Shown: positions 1-10,070, counted from the first letter of the stretch. The stretch: DNA of 64,000 nt from Fasciola hepatica (GCA_948099385.1 CANUEZ040000182.1:21391501-21455500), one strand, 5' to 3'. Notes: generated by a model not told the origin, from the letters alone. Numbers and translations are program-made.

Positions 1-12
1 GGCCTGCTTCAG

Positions 13-1106
13 TTAGGGAGGTAGCACGACAGTGGACCGTTTCGAAGCCGATACTATAATGACCTGCGCTCCTGTGTCGATTAAGGAACGCGTACCGATA
101 GTCCTGTCTCTCACGTAAATGAGGAAAATAGGAACAGGGGCACCCGAGGAGGTCGTCGCCATCACATCGCGACCTAGCAGTTTCCCTGGCGGGCGCGGTA
201 AGTACAAGGCTATTCGCATCTACGAGTTTGGGATCCGAAACGGCCGTGGTAATAATACTCGCCGGATTGTGCGTTTGATCTCGGGGCGTTCGGAGTAGAA
301 CGGCGACGGGTTTGCCTCCGTGGACGCAAACTATTGATAGTGGTCTCGTGCCGTTCGACCACCTGCATTAAACGGCAAACCTCCTGGCCTAACATCTGAA
401 TGTCAGAGTCGCTCCAACGTGCGTTGTGCTGGGCGGTTGTCGACGCTGAAATAATCACGGGATCTGGTGGAGTGACAGCGGTGTTGTTGAATGCGTGGGA
501 CTGTGGAGCAAAAGCACGTGCATACTCGAGGACTTTGCCTGCAGCCTCTGCGCACTTATCCAGGGTCTGGCCTTGTATTATAACGGCAACTATGCTCTGA
601 GCATGCGGTGGAAGCTGCTGTGTCCATAGCTGACGCAACACTGCGTCGTCCATGGACGTTGTACCTATCAATGAATGCATTTGCCGTAACAACTACGATG
701 GGGTCATATCCCCTAGCTGGACTTTGGAGATAACGTGCTGGATAAGTTTCTCTTCCGAAGCTGCCACGCGTTTAATCAGAGCTCCCCGGAATGTGTCGTG
801 CGGGATGTGATCCGGTGGATTCGTAAGGATATCCCGGATTTGCGGGATCACACTTGCTGAGATTGCTGAGAGGGGTTTATCGTATATGGACGGCCGACTA
901 GCTATACGAGCCTTCTGGAAACGAGATTGGAGAATGGCGATGGACAACTCCGGACCTTCCGGTATGAAATCCAGTATTTTCGTGTGCGCTGCATGGCATT
1001 TCAGTTCACACTCGTGCTTAGACTCTCCATTCATCGCGAGATAGGTACTCCGTGGAAATGAACTAGCCTGGAATTCCAAAATTTGTTGGTAATACCTGAT
1101 ATACAA
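13..1106 (-). pseudogene. Ty3/gypsy gag-protease remnant
   Basis: Remnant of an LTR-retrotransposon polyprotein read on the - strand. From 1106 to 696 it encodes a gag-like helical region ending in GDMTPS. A single TAG at 693-695 interrupts the frame where related gag proteins carry a glutamine, and the same frame continues (LLRQM...) to 210. That second part ends with a knuckle-like CE-YYYHGRFGSQTRRC region. A frame change then leads to the aspartic protease start, with the catalytic signature LIDTGAQV at about 219-13, and a stop at 13-15 truncates it. The reverse transcriptase and integrase would lie to the left, outside the window. The gag/protease frame change may be natural for this class, but the TAG and the protease stop look like decay. 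Family assignment is firm; the exact lineage is not. Confidence 0.8.
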
Positions 1107-1950
1107 AATCCCCGAATCAATGGGAATGAGAGATTGAACGATACAATAATGAGGATGAAAACCAGAAAATATATGGAGTTAACAAATATGCCCAATGGGG
1201 ATACGAAAATGCGGTAAAAAATCTAACTAATGTTAGACCGAATATGTGTCCGGAGAAATGAAGACGTGATCTGGCCGGGTCACTTCGTTGGGATTATTCA
1301 AAAATTATAAATTGAACGGGCTCGTCAGTTAATAAAGGGCACACTTCCTCAGCTTCGACGATAGCGTTCGTCGAGGAAGTCAACTAGAAAAGACCGCTGA
1401 GTGCCAACGGCGTGTATTCCCACAGGGCCTGAGTGCAGACACCGCAAGCTGAAGTGTGCAGAGGAAGTGTGGCAGAAGTGGCGCTTGCGATTGCCGAGTG
1501 CGCGAAAAGTACAGTTAAGCAAGTGATGGGCAGGGAGCGATCGGCTGATCACTATACTATTTCACCTTCCCCTGAACTACCGATTGATGTTTGTGCCTCC
1601 TTCCTCTTTTTTCTTCCTACTCTTTATACTCTTCTCTCAACTTCACCACCCCAGCGATCCTCCCAGTAAATGCACCAGGGAATCAGGAAATCCCAAAATT
1701 CTTTCACTCGATCACCTTCACGGCAGCCTTGAAATGTACCGAATAAAAGTAGGGACAAGTAGACGCTTACCAAACCAGCGGCTCCGATATCTCTCACCAC
1801 ATCATACAAGTATAACATCCGCAAGCAGCCTTTCATTGCTTGTACAAACACGTTATGAGGCTTATGGTAATTTGTTGTTTATTCTTTTTTTACTGGTAAG
1901 GGCACTGAGAGATTGTCCAGCAACGCAGGCTGAGATCAAACCAAACCCAC
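1107..1950. other. No gene seen; possible gypsy leader/LTR
   Basis: No convincing coding region. The segment lies upstream of the minus-strand gag remnant, so it may hold that element's leader and LTR, but I could not pair it with a second LTR or find a clear primer-binding site. A pyrimidine-rich stretch sits at about 1590-1640. Confidence 0.4.
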
Positions 1951-1954
1951 CTAA

Positions 1955-2410
1955 GCTCAGTTGAGTTCAGTCCAGTTTCCACGGGACGAAAGTGGCCGAA
2001 ATCAGTCCAGCATCCAGATCGTTGTGTTGCCCGCGCGTTGAATGTTTTGCATGTAAGGCAGAATTAGCGAGGCAGTATCTCCTTCACAGACATGAGTTCA
2101 TTGACAAAAATACCAGGGGCTCATTACCTCGCCCCTCGCTCAAACAGCTAGCTTTGGGAACGCTACCATCCAACGCAAATCTAGGGCCTTGTTGAAATTC
2201 GGTACATTTCTGAATCCAACAGCACCCTGTGACAGTCTATTCCACATAGGTACAACCCTACTTGTAAAAAACTTAGCCCGTATGTCCAGCCTCGAGTACG
2301 CCCAAACTCGGAGATGCTGCTCCGGGAGAGTTTTCCATACCCTACCGATGCGAGTATCTGGTCGAACTTTAGGCTCTCGCTGACTCTCGTCCTGCAACTC
2401 TGTCCTCTCG
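1955..2410 (-). pseudogene. CR1 LINE 3' fragment, antisense
   Basis: Read on the - strand, 2397-2140 encodes a diverged version of the C-terminus of the CR1 ORF2 found at 3140-5905: compare IRAKFFTSRVVPMWNRL here with IRAKYFSNRVVPYWNKL there, followed by NKALDL. The adjoining 3' UTR also aligns with that element, including an ACAACACAACxATCTGGA block. It ends at about 1955-1972 in a degenerate copy of the CTGAA-type tail. It is a 5'-truncated insertion with frameshifts and lies head to head with the next fragment. Confidence 0.75.
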
Positions 2411-2425
2411 TGTTTTGTCCAAACT

Positions 2426-2757
2426 ATAGTACGACCTCACTTAGAAGGTAGCGTGCAGGCTTGGTCACCCTTCTACAATCAGGACGCCGCCTGCCTAGAG
2501 AAGGTCCAATGTCTCGCCACGCGAATGGTTGAACGGCAGAGGGGTAAGGCTTACGAGCAGAGACTCTGTGACCTGATGATGAGGTTTTCCGTTTCCCTCT
2601 CAGTTTTAGCGGGGATTCGACGAAATACACTCGGCAGTGGTGGGTGCATAACTGGTGTGCATACCATCGAAGGAATTCTGGACGCTCGATTGGCCGTAGC
2701 CATTACCTGTCCTGTGCAAACTGAACTGAACAGCAGACTGAACTGAAACTCACAGGG
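2426..2757 (+). pseudogene. CR1 LINE 3' fragment, sense
   Basis: Encodes a short piece of the same CR1 C-terminal domain: IVRPHLEGSVQAWSPFYNQD and LEKVQCLATRMVERQRG match the corresponding stretch near residues 770-815 of the full ORF2 at 3140. The coding part breaks off by about 2590, then 3' UTR sequence and a CTGAA-type tail follow at about 2720-2750. An internal deletion joins the coding and UTR parts. The next, longer CR1 copy begins directly after this tail. Confidence 0.75.
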
Positions 2758-2779
2758 CATAGGGGACTCACAGGGCATT

Positions 2780-3139
2780 TAGTCCGGTTGGTGTTGAGAA
2801 CGTGCAGCCAGCCAGCCCGATTCTAAAGGATACCCCCAAGAAGTCCTCTCTGGTGCACCCAGCGAAGTTGGAGTTATCAGAGGGAAAAGCCGAGGAAACC
2901 AGTTGGGCTAAGGTGGTCGCAAGACCATCCCGGCCCATCGGTACGGCGACTCAAAAGGGGGTAACGTCCTTTGTGCATGTCGAGCCTGACACTGGGGCGA
3001 CGGGTGGAAAAGAAAAAGCCACGACACTCAGAGTCTCACTCGATATGCAAGATGCTGCACCGCCGACACCTTTAGAGGCAAAAAACGGGGCATCACCTCG
3101 GAGATTGCGCCCGAGGATACCCTAGCCCTAGAATTAGCA
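2780..3139 (+). CDS. CR1 ORF1 tail or 5' leader
   Basis: Open from 2802 to 3125 (107 codons), ending 14 bases before the first methionine of ORF2. The predicted peptide is polar and rich in Lys, Ser, Thr and Pro, with no recognisable zinc finger or coiled coil. Its position immediately upstream of ORF2 suggests the C-terminal end of CR1 ORF1, the nucleic-acid-binding protein of these elements, with the 5' part missing. It could equally be a non-coding leader that happens to be open. Confidence 0.45.
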
Positions 3140-5905
3140 ATGAAGTCAGTAACGAGGACCAGGGAACCGTCAATATGGTACACCAACACCTGCAGTCTCC
3201 CGGGAAAAAGAGGGGAGCTGACGGCTAGGATCGCAGAGTCTGAGGTCGTTGCGTTGATGGAAACTTGGATAAAGCCATATACTGACATGCGCTTCCAGGG
3301 ATACGCTGCCTACAGACAGGATAGAACAGATGGAAGGCAGGGGGGCGGAGTGGCACTTCTAATACGGACCGACATAGGCCATTGGGAGGCTCCGTTCAAC
3401 TTAGTCTCCGGTAATGTACAGGTAAGATCCTGCTTTATTAGGATCGAGGGGCGTACAGTACGCATTATCTGTATCTACAGGGCACCGCTAGCCACAGATG
3501 AGGAAGATGTTGAGCTTTTCCAAATGCTGGATGCGGTGCTGGCACAGACAAAGGAGTTCATCTTATTAGGGGATCTCAATCTACCCGAAATTAACTGGGA
3601 AAACGGGATCGCACCAAGGGGATCAACGGGCGACAAATTTCTGCAGTGGGTCCAGTTACATGCACTTACGCAGCATGTGACACAGGCCACTAGACACAGA
3701 GGTGGACAGCACCCGTCTCTCCTTGACTTAATCATAACGCGGCACCATCAGGACGTTACCGAAATTAAGTGGGAAGAGCCACTTGGAAAAAGTGATCATG
3801 TAGTCCTAAGGGTCACACTAAGACTAAGCAAGGCGCCGAAGGAAATCGTGTTACGTCGGCGCTATGGGAGAATCAACATAGGTGAACTGAAGAAGGCGGC
3901 GGAGGAAATTCAGTGGACACCGAGACACACAAATGCCTCCGTAGAGGAACGTTGGGAGACCATCAAGATGGGGCTACTCGAACTTACAGATGAGTTCGCA
4001 CCCCTGATGGTGGCAAGCAGTAGAAGTCTACCCCCATGGTGGAAGTCAAAGGTCCGCAAGGCCATAGTTATTCGTAGGCAACGATGGGCGGCGTACAAGC
4101 TGTACAGAACTGAGGGGGCATGGAATAGCTATAAGATGGCTAGGAACAGGGCTCAAGAGATCCAAAGAGTGGAGAAATATGCTTTCGAGCGTCGGTTAGC
4201 GGCGTCGGTCCGCACAAACCCAAAGCGATTCTACGCCTACGTGCAATCTCACAAACGTATGAGAGAGAGCGTAGCAACTTTGGAAGGAGCACAGGGACGA
4301 CTAGGTCTAAACGACGAAGACAAGGCTGACACGCTCTTGGAATTCTTCAAGAGCATATATCGACCAGAAAATAGTTTGGAGGAAATAATGGAGGGCCCAC
4401 AGGCGCCTCCAATACCCGAACTTACTGTAGGAGAAGAAGAAGTGTACGCGGAGTTGCAAACTTTGAATAGGAACAAAGCAGCAGGTCCAGACGGGATTCA
4501 TCCAGCAATCGTTCAGCCTCTGGCCGAGGTCCTGAAGGCTCCGGTGACGAAGCTGTATGAAACGTCACTTAGAGAGGGAACTGTGCCGGGAGACTGGAGG
4601 AGAGCAACAGTGGTAGGCATTTACAAGAGTGGGCCCCGGCAAAAGGCGGAAAATTACCGGCCGGTTAGCTTGACTTCGGTACTGTGTAAGTTCCTGGAGC
4701 GAATAGTCAGGAAGCAGATCTCTAGGCATTTGGTTCAACACAACCTCATATCAAATGCTCAGCATGGGTTTGTGGCAGGGCGATCCTGTCTGACGAATCT
4801 CCTGCCGTTCCTCGATGAGGTAACCAAGCGTCTGGACGAAGGGCAATCGATTGCGGTCTGTTACTTGGACTTCAGCAAGGCATTTGATTCCGTGAACCAC
4901 AGATTTCTGGACGTCAAACTGCAGTCCATGGGAATTGTCGGAAAGGCAAGACAATGGATAAGTAGTTTCTTAGCAGTGCGAACCTTTAGTGTTAAGGTGG
5001 GGAACCATGTTTCAAAACCGGAAGGTGTAACGAGTGGGGTGCCACAGGGCTCGGTGCTCGGCCCTCTGCTCTTCCTCATCTTCATCAACGACCTAGCACG
5101 TGGGCTTACAAACCCCACCTTTATGTGTGCCGATGACGTCAAGATAGCTGGAGTAGATATAGAACTTGACGTATTAGCAGTACAAAACTGGGCACGCAAA
5201 TGGGACCTTCCACTAAACCTCACCAAGTGTCAATGCTTGACCACAAATACAGGGGCTAGTGAGAATAGTGTGGGTTCGTTGCAAGTGGTCTCGCAGGTCA
5301 AAGACTTGGGCGTTATAATGGACAACAGCTTTAAGCCGTCAAAGCAGTGCACCTCAGCAGCCAATACGGCCAGGAGGGAACTCTTTCGAGTTAGATCCAT
5401 TATGTCGTGTAGAGATCCGGAGATATTCGTTCCGATATATCAGGCCATAGTTAGGCCGCATATGGAGTACTGCGTGCAGGCCTGGGCACCGTACTACCAG
5501 AAAGATATCGACTGTCTGGAGAAAGTGCCAGGGCTAGCCACTAGAATGGTGGCTGGGCAAAGGGGGTTTAACTACACAGAGCGTCTCCGTGCCCTAGACC
5601 TATTCTCGATGGAAAGACGGCGCATTCGCGGGGATTTGATAGAAACCTTCAAGGTATTGAAAGGACTGTCAGGAATAAGTCGAGAAGACCTTTTTTCGCT
5701 GATCCCCGAGAGAGGCACAAGGGGGCATAGCCTTAGATTACAAAGGAAACATTCGAGGCTCCAAATTAGGGCGAAGTACTTCTCGAATAGAGTGGTACCC
5801 TATTGGAATAAGCTCCCGGAAGAGGTCATAAATACCACAACAGTGAAGGCCTTTAAGAAAGCACTAGACCTATGTTGTGTGGCAGTGTACCCCGAGTTGT
5901 GTTAA
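3140..5905 (+). CDS. CR1-like LINE ORF2 (EN-RT)
   Basis: Uninterrupted 921-codon protein of a non-LTR retrotransposon. It nicks target DNA and reverse-transcribes the element RNA at the nick. The N-terminal apurinic-type endonuclease shows YTNTCSLPGK (Asn16), METW (Glu41), GDLNLPEINW near residue 147 and SDHVVL near residue 227. The reverse transcriptase follows: NKAAGPDGIHP near 446, YLDFSKAFDS near 575, SGVPQGSVLGPLLF near 633, then FMCADDVKIA at about 661-670. A Cys-rich C-terminal region with RPHMEYCVQAW follows. The only visible flaw in a key motif is Cys663 (TGT at 5126-5128) where Phe or Tyr normally precedes ADD; both aspartates remain. The first in-frame ATG was chosen as start because it lies just before the endonuclease. 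The lack of stops implies a fairly young copy. Confidence 0.93.
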   Translation: MKSVTRTREPSIWYTNTCSLPGKRGELTARIAESEVVALMETWIKPYTDMRFQGYAAYRQDRTDGRQGGGVALLIRTDIGHWEAPFNLVSGNVQVRSCFIRIEGRTVRIICIYRAPLATDEEDVELFQMLDAVLAQTKEFILLGDLNLPEINWENGIAPRGSTGDKFLQWVQLHALTQHVTQATRHRGGQHPSLLDLIITRHHQDVTEIKWEEPLGKSDHVVLRVTLRLSKAPKEIVLRRRYGRINIGELKKAAEEIQWTPRHTNASVEERWETIKMGLLELTDEFAPLMVASSRSLPPWWKSKVRKAIVIRRQRWAAYKLYRTEGAWNSYKMARNRAQEIQRVEKYAFERRLAASVRTNPKRFYAYVQSHKRMRESVATLEGAQGRLGLNDEDKADTLLEFFKSIYRPENSLEEIMEGPQAPPIPELTVGEEEVYAELQTLNRNKAAGPDGIHPAIVQPLAEVLKAPVTKLYETSLREGTVPGDWRRATVVGIYKSGPRQKAENYRPVSLTSVLCKFLERIVRKQISRHLVQHNLISNAQHGFVAGRSCLTNLLPFLDEVTKRLDEGQSIAVCYLDFSKAFDSVNHRFLDVKLQSMGIVGKARQWISSFLAVRTFSVKVGNHVSKPEGVTSGVPQGSVLGPLLFLIFINDLARGLTNPTFMCADDVKIAGVDIELDVLAVQNWARKWDLPLNLTKCQCLTTNTGASENSVGSLQVVSQVKDLGVIMDNSFKPSKQCTSAANTARRELFRVRSIMSCRDPEIFVPIYQAIVRPHMEYCVQAWAPYYQKDIDCLEKVPGLATRMVAGQRGFNYTERLRALDLFSMERRRIRGDLIETFKVLKGLSGISREDLFSLIPERGTRGHSLRLQRKHSRLQIRAKYFSNRVVPYWNKLPEEVINTTTVKAFKKALDLCCVAVYPELC

Positions 5906-6118
5906 GCAGCTTTTAGGGTCAGATGCAATTTACTTATTGTTTCCACCTTACTCTGCCCGGGCTGATACTGCACAAAATTTCTGCCTTTCAGAAAAAGAAA
6001 ATCACACAGTGTTGGGAACTACGGAAACGCGCCGACAACACAACTATCTGGACACACGATTGGCTCTAGCCACACCAAGTCCTGTGCAAACTGAACTGAA
6101 CTGAACTGAACTGATCTG
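5906..6118 (+). repeat. CR1 3' UTR with CTGAA tail
   Basis: Short 3' UTR of the preceding LINE, ending in four tandem GAACT/CTGAA units at about 6090-6110 that decay into TCTGATCTG. The two CR1 fragments at 1955-2757 carry versions of the same UTR and tail, so the pentamer tail is a family trait used to place 3' ends here. Confidence 0.8.
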
Positions 6119-6380
6119 ATCTGCCGTGGAGCTGGGTTATGCGTTACACCAAGTTTTGTCTTGGCAGGAGAAGATCCAGCCGGGGTGGGTGAGTGTTGTT
6201 GCTTGGACATTTATATATCACTAAGTGGACAGATATTGGTTGAAATATCATCGCTTATACAGGGGGCGCGTTTGGCTTTTGCCAACTTCAGCAAACAGTG
6301 GCACCGGCGATGTGACAATTCGGGGATCCGATCCAGTATAAGTGCAAGCGGCTATAATTGCAGGAAAATGCAGGTCTTCT
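6119..6380 (+). pseudogene. RTE LINE RT fragment
   Basis: Starts directly at the CR1 tail. A forward frame reads GAGLCVTPSFVLAGED, then SLIQGARLAFANFSKQWHRR, which aligns with the palm/thumb region of the minus-strand RTE at 20110-23700 (ATPSLVVSEEAF, RIQKARLVFANLSKQ). It is a short, decayed slice without either end of the element. Confidence 0.65.
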
Positions 6381-6670
6381 AAGTAGGGCCTGACAATCAA
6401 TGACGGAAGGTGTGTCTCAGTGACACTTGGCAAAACTCCCGATCATCCTTTCTGGATCATTAGTGGCAATCAAATCCGAAACGTAGACCAGCACAGTTGT
6501 GCTGGTAATTTAAATTATCAGGATTTTGGCTTTGTAAAAACCCTGCTTTTTCTTCTCACTAAGGAGAATCCAGTAAATCTGGTTTCCGAATCCTCTTTAT
6601 GATTAAGCTTTTCTTCCCGCATATATCAAAAGACGACTTCCATCTCCTCTATGGACCCCTTGCTGCACCG
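6381..6670. other. Nothing recognised
   Basis: AT-rich sequence between an RTE scrap and the foldback palindrome. No coding or RNA feature could be supported. Confidence 0.5.
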
Positions 6671-7372
6671 AGCCCGTTTTCGGTCGGTTTGTTTAGTAGC
6701 CATTTTACACGGATTAACATTGAATTCATACAAAGGAAATTGATGGCCGAAGTAATGTGCGATGCTTGGTTGGCGTTTTATTCGGGTGTATTGGTTTAAC
6801 TCATCAAGATGCCCTGAAAACCTCGGTATAGATCGTTCTATTTTATTCCCTCGAAATGGGTAAAATAGGGACAATTATCCAAAAATCATAAATTAGGAGA
6901 TAGAAATGAGCGTCGTGATACGTAATTAGGGTTAGTGAAAGAAATTAACTAGGCGTATCGTATTTCAAACAATTGGCACAAATCGCTCAGAAACCGATCG
7001 GTTTTCGAGCGGTTTCTGAGTGGGTTCTGACCGGTTTCCTGGACGGTCTCCCAGTGGTTTGTGCCAATCGTTTGAACTACGAGACATGCTTCGTTAATTC
7101 TTTCCATTACCCCTAGTTACGTATCACGATGCCCATTTCTATCTCCTAGTTTGTGATTTTCCAACTAATTGTCCTTATTTCACTCATTTCAAGAGATAAA
7201 TTAGAGCGATCTATACCGAGGTCTTCAGGACATTTCGATTTATTCAACCAACACAATAAAATAAGACGCCAACCAAGCATTGCACATTACTTCAGTCGTC
7301 AATTTCCTTCGTATAAATTGAATGATGGTCCGTGTAAAATGGCTACTAAACAAACCGATCGCTTTCGGAGCG
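6671..7372. repeat. ~700-bp foldback (palindromic) element
   Basis: Two long arms are reverse complements of each other: about 6671-6985 and about 7056-7372, separated by roughly 70 bases. Anchors pair at 6701-6712/7330-7341 and 6896-6908/7134-7146, with a constant coordinate sum (14042), so the outer arms are collinear. By eye about four in five bases match. The spacer holds a smaller hairpin (GCTCAGAAACCG at about 6984-6995 with CGGTTTCTGAG at 7010-7020) and six GGTTT-like motifs spaced 10-12 bases apart. No transposase is present. This fits a foldback or long-TIR non-autonomous DNA transposon; a random inverted duplication of host DNA is the alternative. Target-site duplications were not found. 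Confidence 0.85.
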
Positions 7373-7382
7373 GTTTTGCTAC

Positions 7383-7860
7383 AAGGAAATGTACGTCCGT
7401 CTCGTGCTAGAATATGGCAGTTAAGTAGGAGTGTTATGAAAGATGGAGGCCTGCTGGAATGAGTCCATAAAAGGGCAACGAAGATGGTGCATGGCTTGCA
7501 ACCTACTTCCCACCCATCTCGTCTGGCTGAACCGAATCTCTATCCTTTAGACGTAAGACATATACGAAGAGATCATTTTTTTATGTACAATTTATTCTCT
7601 GCAGATTAAGTGGATCGATTTTTCACACGTCGAAACCCAGAAACTTCACGTGAGCATAGTTAGGAACTGTTTAAGCCCCGTCCGCCCACTTTCGTACGCC
7701 AAAACTTCACCTGCAGGGTTATACTTTGTGGAATAATCTTTCGCAAGAAGTAATATAGGCATCATCAAAAGCAACCTTTGAGGTTCTTTCGGATCGTGAA
7801 CTGGGGTTAGGTCCTGGCTTACTCCCAACCTAATCTGTCCCTCTAATTAGTCATGCTTTC
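7383..7860 (+). pseudogene. CR1-like RT C-terminus, second family
   Basis: Begins immediately beyond the foldback arm. Frames on the + strand encode LVLEYG, then an RATKMVHGLQPTSHPSRLAE stretch, NLYPLDVRHIRRDHFFMYN and DRFFTRR, followed in another frame by LWNNLSQ-like and ELGLG-like pieces. This order is typical of the C-terminal domain of CR1/Rex/jockey-type reverse transcriptases. The sequence differs clearly from the CR1 at 3140, so it is a separate family. It carries in-frame stops and at least one frameshift and is dead. Confidence 0.75.
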
Positions 7861-8059
7861 GGGTTGTTGCCTTCTCTTTCCTTTCTACCAGTCCTAGAGA
7901 GGAAAAGTGAAAAACCATTCACGAATGAATATGTATTTATTTGTTTTTCCATTTCCTAATCAATGGCTTCTCGATCTTGCACTTGTTTGCTACCCATGTT
8001 GTCCAGTTTCTTTCTGTTCTGTACCACAACGAAAAGAAGATAATTACAAGATCCGGCAG

Positions 8060-8790
8060 TAACTGGGCTCAAGCTTCGTACTCCCGAGATACTTGAAGAC
8101 TTCAAGACATCTGGACGTACATCAAGGGCCGAGTGTACACTACAGTACTGAGATACGTTCTTTCATACGGCTCGGACCCTTGGCGGTTAAGATTAGAAGA
8201 TAAACGAAGACTGTCGGTGTTCGAGCATCGATGTTTCCCTGTAGCATTACCTAAATATGGTGGGAACACCGAATCAGAAATGCTGAGGTTAGGCGTAGGG
8301 TGTTGGGAACCAGAGATCAGTCACTGGTACAAGTAGTGAATCTAAACAGGTTAAGGTTGTTAGAACATGTGTTACACATGCCCACAGATAGACTTTCTTG
8401 GCGTACGTTGTTATCCAAGGCAAGTAATGGTTGGAAGTTAGGTCGAGGTTGTCAGTCCATGACATGGGAAAAGGGTGTGAAAACCTTGACCAGTAGACTT
8501 GGCCACGTAGGGCGTGCTAGACTTCCAGGTTGGGGTCCACGTGATCCGCCTACTAAGTGGTTGGAGACATTAAGTGATATGGCTAGGTGTCGCGTCCAGT
8601 GGCATAGTTGCATTCGAACTCTTTCCTTGTCGTCTTGATTTCCCCCTGATACTTTGACTTTTTGGATCTTCATCACTATGCTTCTATTCTTTTTACCCTT
8701 TACCAGACGATGCTGGAAGGTAGCAACCGAAACCAGAGCACAGAAATGCGAGGTTAGTGGTTAAATAAACTGAAGTGCTTGTCGTGTTTC
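8060..8790 (+). pseudogene. RTE LINE 3' end fragment
   Basis: Encodes the C-terminal part of an RTE-clade reverse transcriptase: VYTTVLRYVLSYGSDPWRLR, LSVFEHRCFP, then after a frame change NRLRLLEHVLHMPTDRLSWR and LPGWGPRDPPTKWLETLSDM. The 3' UTR follows to about 8790 and contains a CCAGACGATGCTGG-type block shared with the RTE 3' ends at 20110 and 30290. The coding part is nearly the same as 20540-20760 on the - strand, including the same internal deletion before VYTT, so the two descend from one already damaged source copy. Confidence 0.8.
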
Positions 8791-9850
8791 GATGAAATAC
8801 TCATCACACCGAACGACGAACAGTTGTATGCCACTGGGCGCATCCCCAGGTCGCCCATATGGGTACTGCCATCATTGTTGGTGGACCTTCAAACGCCTCA
8901 GTATGATTAGGAGTGAGTGTCCCAGGCTTCGAGATGGTTACTCATCCTGAAGGTCTTTTTGAATTCTCCCAAATGATCGCGCTTCTCAAACAGCCTCTGA
9001 TGAGGAAGTCCTGCACACTATCTTCTCGTGGCAGTGTTTTCACCATATTGAGAAAGCGAAAGTGAATGTCCGGTGCTATCCGCCAAGTTGACCGACTGAT
9101 AGTCAGTCTAAGGGAGATAATTAAACCCTAATTCCAGATCAACCATGGGTGGCGAATGAGTTGTATAACGGTATACTCACCTTCATCTGTGGCAAAGCGG
9201 TGTATTTGGAGCCCAGGATGCCTGGCAGGCGCTGCCTCTCAAAACGTCACGCATCCGAGGACAGTACTGCTACGTGGCGAATGTGATTTGTTTCTTAACA
9301 CAGCTATTGCTCCTTGTCTTGATGCACCTCGGGTAAGGTAATTCGGGGATGGCACATACACTGTTTCTGACTATCTGCTCTTGTGGAACATCTTTTCTGC
9401 TTTGAACATTGCACTCGATTTTGCATCATCGGAAAAAATGGCAAGGCGAGGTTCTGTCAGTCATCCTCCTACTATGGTCTGTGTGACCAAGTAGTGCAGC
9501 AGCCCGCAATACCGCGAATAATTCATGTGGATTCCGATTCTTTTCCGAACACTATTTCCATTTTCCTGCATGTTACCTCTTTCTCTGTTTTCAATACCGG
9601 CACCATTTCCGTATCCAGATCCGGTTTATAATATCATAATAATGCTCTACAATCGGATAATCTGGGGTCCGTAATATAGGTTTTATTCGTTCAACTGATT
9701 GAACGGAGATGCTGAAATAACAAAGAAATGGATATATAAAAACGCGTCATATTGACGGAAAGCAATAGGAAGAAATACTCACGCATTTTTCTTCGCCTAG
9801 CTTAGCATTTGGGATTACAATAAGGGACAAGTTGAAGGTGTTTAAACTTC
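8791..9850. other. Nothing recognised
   Basis: About 1 kb without a supportable gene. Small open frames at 9156-9341 and 9383-9631 have no family resemblance or splice context. Confidence 0.5.
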
Positions 9851-9854
9851 ACGA

Positions 9855-10070
9855 TTCTGGAAATTGTTTAGGCGTGCTGTTTTTCCTTTTTATTACATGC
9901 TGACGCATGAGTATAGTGAAAGCAGTACACCCCATTGCCTCAAAGGTCCGCTGCTTTATTAGGGAGAGAACCACGTAAGTTCCCGGTGGATGAGGATTGG
10001 TAGCAAGTCGGAAGACTGTGGATTGCTGTCTACCACCACTGTTTAGTGTTTCTCTGTGAGTCATGTTTGA
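9855..10070 (-). repeat. tRNA-derived SINE body, copy A
   Basis: On the - strand this matches the body of the SINE at 26205-26480: a GTGGTAGACAG block with AATCCAC, an ACGTGGTTCT block, a GGGTGT-A-TGC block and the ending CTCATGCG-CA--GTAATA followed by A-rich sequence. The tRNA-like head is not recognisable in the adjoining 10070-10140. The same SINE body sits at the same junction in composite copy 2 (41543-41755). Confidence 0.75.

Noticed and set aside
4861..5226. 121-codon open frame on the - strand
   Set aside because: Antisense shadow of the CR1 RT palm, which is clearly coded on the + strand.
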